Shown here one piece after another: positions 54,243 to 64,000 of a stretch of 64,000 nucleotides of DNA. The stretch comes from Glebionis coronaria (taxonomy: Eukaryota; Streptophyta; Magnoliopsida; Asterales; Asteraceae). The stretch covers positions 2,234,501 to 2,298,500 of the forward strand of contig JANFOE010000190.1 of the NCBI GenBank assembly GCA_025667525.1, read 5' to 3'. Made by a program: the position numbers and the translations under genes. Numbering within the stretch: position 1 is the first letter of the stretch; the number at the start of each line of letters is the position of its first letter. Under the pieces are notes generated by a model. It made no database searches and was not told the origin of the DNA. It was given only the letters and a program-made list of their open reading frames with translations.

Positions 54243-57200
54243 TGATGACTTGTGTTTTTGCTACCCTTTAGGAAAAGAGCAACAAAAGTGGCAAGTATTA
54301 AGTGTCGGTTTAGGAAAACCAAGCACTAATGACCAATTAAGTTCGTTCTCAAGGAGGCTAGTGTGTTATGTGTGTAATGATATGGATTAATTTGTGATTA
54401 TATTTGAGAAAGAAAAATAGAAAAGGGATTAGAAGAGAATGACGGTTATCACGACGGATAAAACTAATTCTAAAAAGGCGTACACGTAAAGTCGTAAAAA
54501 CCACCTAAATTAAAATTTTAACCTAAAAATTTCTAAAAATTTCTAAAAATTACCAAAAATCCCTAATAATATTCTAAAAGTTTACAAAAAATCAAAACTT
54601 GCAAAAACCTTTTAATTAATTAGATAATGACTTTTTAATGCTAATTAAAGCCCTAAAAATCAAAATTAATTATTAAAAAGCCCTAAACAAGATTTTAAAG
54701 TTAGTAAACCTCAAAAATACTCTAATTAAGCTAAAAACTATTTTTCAAAATTTTAAAACCAATTAAAAACTCCTAAAATCAATTAAATCTTAAATTAATT
54801 ATAGAGAATAATTAAAAGACCTAGAAAATAATTGGAAAGTTGCAAAAATCCTAATTAAGTGTTTAGAACCTAGGAAAAATATAAAAACCTAGAAAATCAG
54901 ACTTTTAATTTTTAATAATAAAATAATATTAAAAATCCAAAAATTATAAAAAATTCTAAAAACTTGCAAACTAGCTTAATTAAACCTAAATAACTCAGAA
55001 ATGAAAATGAAATTACCTAAATACCCCTATTGGGCCTAGAAAATAGGCCAAACCCAAAACAGACCCTTATTGGGCTTAATTAAGGCCCAATAAGAAAAAG
55101 TACTCAAAATAAGCCCAAAAAGCACAGGTTGACTCAAAATTTGATTTTAAACAACTTTTTCCAAAGGACCAAAAGCTGAAAATGTGAAATAAGCCAACTT
55201 ATAATAAGCAGCTTATTCTTAATGTGCTTTTTGGCCCATTAAGCCATAAGCTGTTGCCATAAGCTAAAAATTTACACACAAGCTTCTTTTGACCTAACAA
55301 AGACTTCTGCAAAAAGAATTTTCAAATAAGCCCACTTAATAAGCCAGAAACAAGTCACCAACTTATTCACAAAACGACAAAATAGTCGTTTTTATGATCT
55401 AGACCACCTCAGAAGCTGATTCAAGTTGCAAAATGTTTCTTATGACAAAACTAAGCTTAATAACCAAAAACCTACTCAATAAGCACAATCAATAAGCTGG
55501 AAAATCCAATAAGCACTTATGTTAAAAGTCAAACAAGTTGGTTTTCTAGTAAAAAGTCAAAGTCAAAGTCTCATAAGCTCCAGTTTACTTAAATGGGTCA
55601 AATAATGAAGATCTATTACAAAAAACAAGTTGTTGCAAGTCAGAATAAGCTAGAATGGCTTATTGATAAGCTGATGACAAAATTGCACTAGCAGGGGCTA
55701 GGTTTGGATGTTAAGCAGTGGAAACTTTTTCCACTGCTTGACTATTTTGACTTTTTGTCTTTAGTGACTTTTTCTTGGATTCAGATTACACAAAGGCACC
55801 CAAATGATCTTTGGATCAAAAGGAGTCAATCACAATCAAAATAAAACAATCACTAACACCCAATTGATACAGTTTAATCAATCATTCATCAGACATTGCA
55901 CAGACATGAACAATAAGCAGTTTAGCACTTTTGAGCAGTTTTAGCACAAATTAGCCAGCCAAATTCAACCAAATGCACACACAAGCTATAATAAACTCCA
56001 ATAAGAAAGTCTAAATAGGTTTCATGCACTGGTTCAAAGAATTAAGCAAGATTCAAGCAATGAAAGTTACTGATGAACACTAACACATGCAGTTTCTACT
56101 TTTGCTGATGTATTTGACACACAAGCCAATTTCAACACCTCAAATCTTTCAAACAGGTTATATTAACTTTGTTTAAACCACTTTTATCCCTAAGCATGCA
56201 TACATACTAAGTGTTCCCAAAATCCTAGGTCAAAACAAGCAGAAACAAGGTCTATATAGCAGATTGATTGGTTCAAGTGTTCAAACCCAAAAACTTGCAG
56301 CAAAACACTCTCAAACAAAGGTATAGCAGATATAAAGCATAAACAACACCTTCCCTTAACACAATAACAAGTTACAAGCATAAACCAGTAGACCCAAACA
56401 CCCCTTTAACTTTTTCAAATCAAAATTTTCAAAAGCACAATGAGATTTCAGGCCAACCAAGCATCAATTAACACTCAAACAAGTATAATAAACAGATTCA
56501 AGCAAGAACAAGCCACAAAATTCACAAGAACAATAGTTTCATACAAATATCTCCAAAAATCACAATTTAAGCAGATTTTGAGATTAAGTATGCAAACCTC
56601 ATGGATGTACATCCACACCCACGAATTTTGAGCTTATGTGCTAGCAAGAACAAGCACAAGCTTCCACAATAAGCCTGCTAAGATTGAACAAGGGTTAAGC
56701 ACAATATCATAAAAATTAGAAACTTTGAAAAACTTGATTAATGTAAACTTGTTACCCCACACTTGATTATCCCCAAGTTATAAGCCTCACCACACCTTAA
56801 CCAACTCAGTTAGGATGCTATGATCAGCCCTATAGCCCAAGAATTCCAAGATTGGAACAAGACTTAGCAAAATATCAAGAAAATGAGGAAATATGCAAAC
56901 TTTTGCACACTCCTCTTTGAAAAACAGGTTTTGAACTTTAAGAACTAACAAGCATATAACAAATGAAAGCAGTAAACAAGATTGGCCAATGACTTTTCTT
57001 CAAGATTTCAAACTGAATTTCATTAACTTAGAAATAGGATTTACAGAAACTTGAACCAAGGAAAAATCAAAAGCAAAACTGAAATGTGAAGGCCTAAGTG
57101 GCTTTATATAGCCTTACAAGTGACTAAGGAACAACTAAAAACTAAAAACCCTAATGGTTGAAGTTCCAAAAATACCCTCTTAAATTTGAACTCATATGCT

Positions 57201-58462
57201 TCATGTGACTGATTCTTGGACGTATGTGAAGGAGATAGCTGTTGGAATTTGATCTGAGGGCTCAAACAAAGCTTAAAGTGTAAGCTTGTTTCTGGATGGT
57301 TGATTGTCTGGCTGGTTTTGGCAGTATCCCCAAAAGTGTGTAGCAGGGCACCTTTCATGTGCACCCTTGGTTGATGAGGTGGCATATATTAAGGTTGGGA
57401 TTAGTTAATAATATCCTTAATCATAATTCTGGAAACAATTAAGGTCTAATTTTGAATAAATAACAAAAGCCCAATTTTTTTAAGAACATGAAGAACAAGC
57501 CATTTGATCTGTTTAAGGATTTAAAAACGTGTTAGGCGCCATTATTAACTAACTAAATAGTTAATTAGTTAAATGGTGTGAGTGGATTGGTGATGTGGCG
57601 CCAGGAGATGTGGTGATTGGTGGGTTTGATTTAGTGGGGCACGTGGCAGCTTGTCACTGGTCTAGGTATCTTTCATGTTGGCCAGCTTTAACCCCTTGAT
57701 TCTTTACTCCTTGTCTTTTCAGTATAAAACCCTATCAACGCCCATTTATGCCTTAACAACTTTTGACTTTTTGCAATTTTGGCCCAAAAACTTTTGTAAA
57801 ATGAATTCAGGGGTATTTCTTGCCATATTTGAATTCTTCAAGGGCTGGTTTGGTATTTTCTTCAATGATGATGGTCTAGACTTGCATAGTTGATATTTTG
57901 GAGGACTGAAATTGCCAAGTCTTGATGATTGAGGGACCATTTTTGCCAAATGTTGAAAGTTGAGGGTCCTTTGTGTAATTTTGGATTTTTCAAAGGACCA
58001 AACATGTCATTTCTTGTACTTTGAAGGACTTCATGATGTATTTGACTTTTTGGATGATATTGGTTGACAATTTAGCTTTGTTGAGGGGCTAAACTTGCAA
58101 ATTCTTCAAAGTTAAGGGTCCTTTTTGTAATTTTGACAAACTTTAGGGACCAAACTTGTAATTATGAGGATACAAGGGTATAAAGTGTCAATTCTTCATA
58201 ATTGGAGGACCCTTCTTCATAATTCTTCAAATCTTCAAGGGTTGATCTTTGGAAAGTCTTCATTAGGGCTTGGTTCATTGTGCGGCTTCGTTTCCCGTGT
58301 TCGTTTTTGCATGTTTCTTGTGATCTTTTGTCATTTTCTCAATATCCGTACCTAAAATACACAAGCAACAAACACAAGCATATATTTGGGTATTTTGATG
58401 ATATTTAATGCATTTTAAGCCTTATTTGGACGATGAGACTATGTATAAAATCAATCTCATCA
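54243..58462 (-). repeat. 5' LTR of Athila D (right copy)
   Basis: 4220 bp, paired with 30121-34362. TATA box on the minus strand near 57103-57112. U3 sub-repeats at about 57880-58250. Hairpin at 55713-55739. Indels relative to the left copy include loss of about 20 bp near 54745 and gain of about 12 bp near 54535. Followed by the duplicated cacgt at 58463-58467. Confidence 0.95.
57103..57112 (-). promoter_or_regulatory. TATA box of the Athila D 5' LTR
   Basis: CTATATAAAG on the minus strand, identical in the left LTR (33001-33010). It lies about 1.35 kb from the LTR start, giving a long U3. Confidence 0.7.
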
Positions 58463-59082
58463 CACGTCCTCGATTCGTGTCTCCCCGGGTTTGTCTTCTT
58501 CCTCGATTTTGGAGATGTATGCTAGGAAAATAGGGCATCCTCTTGTCAAGTATCTTTGTGCTTTGGTGCAAGAAATGACACTAAGTCTAGTGTTGATTAT
58601 ATCAGGGTTACCATCCCCTCGTATAATCAAGGTTTCATCTCCTAAGGTATACGGACCAGTTTTTGATCACATAAGATGATTGCATGGTACTTTGACAGCC
58701 AATCCATACTAATGATGACATCAAAGCTACCCAGACATACCGGGATCAAATCGATGTTTAACGGGTGATTGGATAGGTTTAAGGTACAACCTCGATGGAC
58801 GGTGTCAACTGTCTCAATTTTTTCGTCGGCTAGTTCTAGAGTATAGTAGGAGTCTAAAACTGATGGAGTAATTTCCAATACTCTACTAAATTCCGTTGAT
58901 ATTAAGCTTTGATCTGCCCCGGTGTCAAACAGGACAGATGCATATCGTTGGTTTAGTAGAAATGTACCGGTGACGATGTTGGAATTTGGATTGGCTGTGG
59001 CATTGCCAACCATGTATGCTTGTGATGAAGTTCCCTTGTTGTCTTTCTTCCAGCTGGCCAACTTAGGAGAGTCAGGTCTCAC
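58463..59082 (-). pseudogene. Chromovirus C protease and RT linker
   Basis: Minus strand: FLLNQRYASVLFDTGADQSL with catalytic DTG (about 58910-58925), STEFSRVLEI, RGCTLNLSNHPLNIDLIPV, SFDVIISMDWLSKYHAIILC and DQKLVRIP, the usual Del/Tekay protease. A stop follows near 58642. The linker resumes in shifted frames (ISCTKAQRYLTRGCPIFLA) to RIEDV at the Athila edge, which joins PIIRDF at 30120. It cleaves the polyprotein in the active family. Confidence 0.9.
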
Positions 59083-60107
59083 ATGTCCAGGGGTTTCACA
59101 CTTGTGACATATTACAGCCTTCTTTGGCCCACGGTTACTTCCACTTGCGGATTTTCGGTTTCCCTTGCATCGTATGCCAGCAATATGATGATAGTCGCAC
59201 TTTGAACACTTAGGCTTGGTCCCTGAGTAGTTCTTGATGCGGGTGGTGGGAGTAGTGTCATCGAATTTCCCAACGTTTACTTTTTGAAAGGCAGCTGGTG
59301 CTGGCTATGAGAGCTTTTATCGGATTTTCTCTTGTTGTCCGTTTGCCTCTCGGACATATTACGGGCTCGTTTGTTGATCAGCTCCGTTGCAAATTCCATA
59401 GCACCTTCAATGGTAGTGGGTCGTGAAGCTAGCACACTGTCATGGATGTTGTCAGGGAGTCCGCTGACATACTTCTCAATCTTGTCACTCCTTAGAGGAA
59501 TCATTTTTGTGCACATCAAGCTTAACTCTTGAAATATTTGGTTTTACCAAAGGATATCATTGTTCTTACACTTTAGATCCCACAGCTCGACTTCCAACTT
59601 CTTCATTTCTCCTCTAGGACGGTATTTCTCAGTCATTCTCTCCTTGAGGTTGGCCCAGGTGAGAGTATAAGCAGTGTCATGTCTAAGGGTGGCGACCACA
59701 GAGTTCCACCAAGTAAGGGCGCTCTACAGTAGGGTGCATGTAGCAAACTTAACTCTGTTCTCGTCAGCACAACCGCTAATGCAGAAAACTGTCTCTAGTC
59801 TTTCAAACCACTGCATTAATTCAACAACTCCTTCTTTCCCTCGGTAGTATGAGGGTTTGAATTTTTAGAAGTCGTGGTAAGAGCAACCCCTGTTGACGTT
59901 GTTTCTTCGCATGTTGTGGTTTGGATCATTGTTCACATTGGCTTCTCTGGCTGCCATAGCTGCCGTAATGCCTTCACCAATCATCACCCTGAGTTGAGCA
60001 GCGGTAACATTATGAGTAGCTTCAGGAACTTTGGTATTAGTGGTGTTGGAAGTAGTTGCATTATTGGGGCTTGATCGCGTAATAAGCATTTGTCTATAAT
60101 CATACAC
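59083..60107 (-). pseudogene. Chromovirus C gag core and zinc knuckle (broken)
   Basis: Minus-strand pieces: MLITRSSPNNATTSNT and LRVMIGEGITAAMAAREANV (60107-59865), KPSYYRGKEGVVELMQWFER, a stop near 59727, SALTWWNSVVATLRHDTAY and LKERMTEKYRPRGEMKKLE, a stop near 59546, then IPLRSDKIEKYVSGLPDNI and EGAMEFATELINKRAR. The zinc knuckle reads CHKCETPGHVRPDSP, with Ser in place of the last Cys. It is gag of the retrotrans_gag type with at least three stops. Confidence 0.87.
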
Positions 60108-60718
60108 AAAATGAAATTATTAGTTCAAACGTTAGTACAGTTTTTATATTATTTGCAAGAGATGATTTCATGCATAAAGTTCTTAACAAATTTGGATAAC
60201 CTGTCAGGATTTCATAATATAATACTTTGCACAACAGATATAACATAAGAGAGTGATTACATGCAGATTTCCGTAAGGAATTAAACATTCATCGAGTATA
60301 TTAAATCCGGGATAAAGACTTAGCTAGCCTTGTCCTGGGTAGTGGTACACATGTCTTAAGTACATCATATCCAAAATACATGTCCGAAAAGAAAAGTAGA
60401 GTACAAGGATACATCACCAAAAGCTAGAAAATAAATAAAAGTACGAAGGCCTTATATCATGATAGCCGGGATGCAACCCATAATCTTATCATGATGTACA
60501 AGAAGTTTAGTACATCTATATTAATCATGCTTAAATGGTCCACTAGATGAGGCTGGTGTTGATGGTGCTGATGGAGCTGCAGATGCTCTCCGGGAACCCT
60601 GTAAGGCTCGAATTGTCACTAGGGTCTCCTTAAGCACATGGAATGTTGTCAACAAATAGGTCCGGAGTCTATTGGTGGCTCATCGGAGATGAGTCATCTC
60701 TATTGTAATCCCGTCATG
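60108..60718 (-). other. Chromovirus C low-coding segment within gag
   Basis: No gag motif is visible between the coiled-coil N-terminal piece and the core. On the right is a Ser/Ala/Pro-rich reading (SRRASAAPSAPSTPASSS, about 60540-60610) with stops. The left edge has TGATTATAG directly before ACAAATGCT, which looks like a 3' splice site. An intron or an inserted sequence is possible; I could not find a convincing donor. Confidence 0.4.
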
Positions 60719-61350
60719 TCAGACGGTGGTGAGATCACAGAAAATAGACAACGACTGCTCCTGAGGACCCTTCATGACCTGAATGCGCTGGTGAAGATGG
60801 CGGTTCTCCTCTATGAGCCACTTCAATGCTTTATCAGTCTTGGCCTGGACACCTTTAGTGACCTGGGCTTCTCTCCTCATGGTGCGGGAGAAAGAGTCAA
60901 TACGATCATGGATGATGGTGTGGCCTTGTCGACCGGCTATCATTAGGCTGCGAAGGTCCGATATCTCCTGCTCCTGGCATGCGGCCACTGCGGCAATCTA
61001 GGCCTGGACGGAATCGACACGTCTCGCCCTGGAGCCTTCCCCGATCTCATAAGTGGAGACGGGTACGGACCCAGAGAAATAGCCTGATGAAAAGGATGGA
61101 CGCACGGAAGATGGTATGCTAGGAAGAACCTGGTCCTCCTCCATAGAGGTTAGGGCCAGTATAGCAGATGCTGAGATAGTAAAAGGGTCCTCTGAGAGTA
61201 CAGCTTTGATAGTTGGGTCATCCTCTGAATTCGAGGCTGACAACCATCCATACTGCGTCGATCGTGGAGATGAACAAAACAACTGGAGTAGGAGCTACTA
61301 CGGGTAGAAGAGTCGAGGGTGCAGTAGGCGGAGTCCTGATGCTCTAAAAT
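60719..61350 (-). pseudogene. Chromovirus C gag N-terminal region (putative)
   Basis: Minus-strand readings at 61282-60998 (acidic, Ser-rich: ASNSEDDPTIKAVLSEDPF) and 60988-60719 (helical: LRSLMIAGRQGHTIIHDRI, KALKWLIEENRHLHQRIQV) lie between the LTR and the gag core. They probably represent the variable N-terminus, but I recognise no domain and the start codon is unclear. Confidence 0.5.
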
Positions 61351-61861
61351 AGTATTATTTTAAGTTTGAAGTGAGTATAAGCTTACAAACAAAGAACAAT
61401 ATTATTTTAGATTACATGTTTTATAAAATATATCCCTTTTAAACAATTATTATAATGTTTTAAGGTTACATATATTAATACTTATATATATATGTTATCA
61501 TTTAAGCAGTTCATTTAACAATTTGTAAGTGCGAGGTTTGGTTTAATATCACCTATATTTTCATTTCAGTATTTTACTATATAGTGTAAAATTTTCAAGT
61601 TTAGCATATCTAACATTTTCAATAGCAATATTTCACTAAACAGTATTAATAATCAAGTTTAGTAACAATATATACACTTAGTTCACATAGCATAAAATAA
61701 CCTAAGATCTATATGCTTAACTAATATGGTCCCAAATGGAAAATCCCAAAAAGATTTTGATAAGTTATAGTCAAGTTTTATATAAAAGAAAAATCATTTT
61801 ATTTTTATTTTATTTAAAAATTTATCTGGTTCTCTATAACTAATGCTCTGATACCATTCTA
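61351..61861 (-). other. Chromovirus C leader with primer binding site
   Basis: AT-rich and non-coding. The primer site TGGTATCAGAGC (61845-61856 on the minus strand) is a full initiator-Met complement, 5 nt from the apparent LTR end (GGTGTCACA at 61862). Confidence 0.8.
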
Positions 61862-62917
61862 TGTGACACCCCGGGTAGGGTCAAAATATGTGGAAATATC
61901 CACGAAGATGTCACTAGGGTGGATCGATAGCATATAGTCCATAGAGCATAAGATAAAGAGTTATTCAAATCAAATTACATGTTTGTTAAACAAATAAATA
62001 AAAATTGTCTTAAACGTGATGAAAGATGATTGTTTTGTTTCCCAAATAGAACCCCTGACGAGTCCTACAATGCAGATTACTAAGATGCTGGAGATCATGC
62101 ACACACCACGTACTAACTTCATATTCCTGTACAAAACATACTAGAGGGTCAACATAAAGTTGGTGAATTTACAGGTTTTAACAAATAATTAGTTTGGACA
62201 TACATTAATCATAGAAGTAACAATGCACAAAGCATTCTTACTAAAAATTTAGATTACATTTGTTTATTATCAGAAACTGAAGCTTAACCTTCCATAGTCC
62301 TCAACAGATGAGGACATAGTGTCTTACAAAAAGACACCCAACCCAATTCCAACATGGTATACATCTGTTGTCTCGGCCAAGGCACAGTGAGCATGACTCA
62401 CCTAGATGGGGATGGTCAATCCCTAATAGATCTATTTATAACATTCGGGCGATTTACAACAATTTAACAGTTCCAATAATAATCAATCATAGTCAAGTTT
62501 ATACAATTTTGTTATGTCCATTAAGTGTTTGCATATTTTCTTTCCCAAAAGGGAAAGTTTTATCAAAAGTTTATATGGGACTGTAAACTCACCTGGTAGT
62601 AGGCAATAGCTGTTTAATACGAATATCCTAATAAATCTCACACCAAGAGTTATGCCTAAACAAATGGTACCGTCTTAATAGATAATACAAAGAACATATA
62701 TGTATGCTTATACAGATTTTAGTTATTTCATTTATGCTACGGTATTTATCTAAATATCCGTACTTCAAGTATCATAAATATTCATTTAAACTTATCTATA
62801 TAAGTTTCATTGCTAAGCAAACACAAGATGTCTTACTTAAAATATCCGTTTACGTTTTCTGACATATGCATTAGTATACAATTCATTTTCATATGATATT
62901 ATTTCCTAAAAATCTAG

Positions 62918-63033
<116 letters not shown>

Positions 63034-63239
63034 GTTCATACATTTTATTCCCTAAAGCAATGATATAATATTTCCTATAAATATTTATTAAACCTTTAAT
63101 GTTTCCCTAAATTATTTAATATTCATAAAATAATTTATAATTCACAAGTTTAAGAATTTATACAATTAGTCCTTAGGGTTTCGTGTTCATTTAAGTTTTA
63201 CCAAATAAAAATTTAATTAGGGTTAGGGCTAGTTTATGT

Positions 63240-63960
63240 TTCAGATTATGGCATAACTGGTCCCTCCATGTTTTTAAATAAGTAAAACTTTCGGATGTTA
63301 CATGTTTGGTACCTAGGGCTTGTTTGGTTTTCGGTTAATGGTAGATTTAGTCCCCCTAGTTAAGTCTAGGTTTTATAACTTTCATGAAATAACCAAAACA
63401 GCCCCTAGGGCTTCTTTAAGTTTCAGATTATTGCCAAAATGGTCCTTAGGGTTTTAAAATGACAAAATAACTTTTAGAAACTTCCCAAAATGGTCCCTAG
63501 GGGTTAATATGCCACGGATAGTATTCATTAAACCCTAGACTTTCGGATAATTTCATTTTCAATCCTTGTGTTTACTAGTTTGTCAAAACAAGTTTCATAG
63601 GTTTTGGTTTTAGTGTTTAAGTATCATAAATTGTCATTTTAATCCAAAAAGTTTTTATAAGTTATATTTTATTATAAAAACTTTTATTTTAACATATAAA
63701 CATAGTATGGGCTCATTAAATGGGCTAAACATCTAATGGGCTATCTAGTGGACTTAAATATATTTCAAGCCCACTAATTTATTCAAATGGGCCTTTAAAT
63801 AATTTATTGGGCTTAAATACATTTTTAAGTCCTTTAAGTAATTAAATGGGCCTAAGTGTAATCTTAAGTCCATTAGGGTACTAAGATTTATCAAATGGGC
63901 TTACTGGGTCTATTAAGTCTTGGATTAATAATACATGGACTTAATTAGTCCGTTAATATT
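63240..63960 (-). repeat. Degenerate sub-repeats in the chromovirus C LTR
   Basis: Two groups: units around GGTCCCTAGGG with GTTTCAGATTA (63240-63510), and units around GGGCTTAAATA or AATGGGCCT (63700-63960). Both are imperfect and irregularly spaced, probably U3. Confidence 0.55.
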
Positions 63961-64000
63961 ACTTTTCCATTTTATGTCAATACCAATTCATGTATTTCTC

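Larger units (their letters stand above)
30121..58462 (-). mobile_element. D: Athila-lineage Ty3/gypsy retrotransposon with 4.2 kb LTRs
   Basis: LTRs at 30121-34362 and 54243-58462 start TGATGACTTG and end CTCATCA. A perfect 5-bp target duplication cacgt flanks it (30116-30120 and 58463-58467). On the minus strand the primer site (54221-54239), gag-protease (53494-51083) and pol (39504-36188) are in order, with a purine tract at 34363-34372. Copia E interrupts it at 39505-51082. There is no envelope-like ORF between pol and the 3' LTR. Two shifts and a stop disable pol. It is inserted at the protease/RT linker of chromovirus C. Confidence 0.95.

Noticed and set aside
30121..58462. The two 4.2 kb repeats as a segmental duplication
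   Set aside because: TG...CA ends, adjacent primer site and purine tract, and a 5-bp target duplication show they are LTRs.

Overview
This window is plant nuclear DNA made almost entirely of nested LTR retrotransposons. I found no host gene, tRNA, rRNA or CRISPR array. The element types (Tork-like and SIRE/Maximus-like Ty1/copia; Tat, Athila and Del/Tekay-like Ty3/gypsy) and their accessory ORFs suggest a dicot. They most resemble elements I remember from Asteraceae, but that is an inference.

Layout. (1) The outermost element is a Del/Tekay-like chromovirus on the minus strand ('C'). Its 5' LTR, primer site, gag and protease lie at 58463-64000, and a fragment of its RT lies at 29785-30120. 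(2) A Tork-like copia element on the minus strand ('A') sits in the RT of C. Its 5' LTR is 29417-29784, its coding region runs leftward, and it leaves the window at base 1 inside RT. (3) Two copies of one Tat-lineage gypsy family, both on the plus strand, are inserted in A: G1 (380-11294) and G2 (15817-26641). (4) An Athila element on the minus strand with 4.2 kb LTRs ('D', 30121-58462, TSD cacgt) is inserted in C at the protease/RT linker. (5) A young SIRE/Maximus-like copia on the minus strand ('E', 39505-51082, TSD ctttc) is inserted in D at the protease/RT linker.

Age order from nesting agrees with LTR divergence counted by eye: E has 4 differences in 525 bp, D about fifty substitutions in 4.2 kb, and G1 and G2 about 5% each. 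E has intact gag and pol frames and could be recently mobile. G1, G2, A, C and D all carry stops or frameshifts.

The points most worth a second look are: a spliced antisense gene with its own TATA box between pol and the 3' LTR of both Tat copies; a large accessory ORF cluster downstream of pol in E; a decamer (AGCAGGGGAA and variants) scattered through the LTRs, coding regions and spacers of E, with a related hairpin in the unrelated Athila LTR; a shared in-frame stop in gag of both Tat copies; 8-9 bp target duplications; and a TCGCAAT motif array in the leader of copia A.
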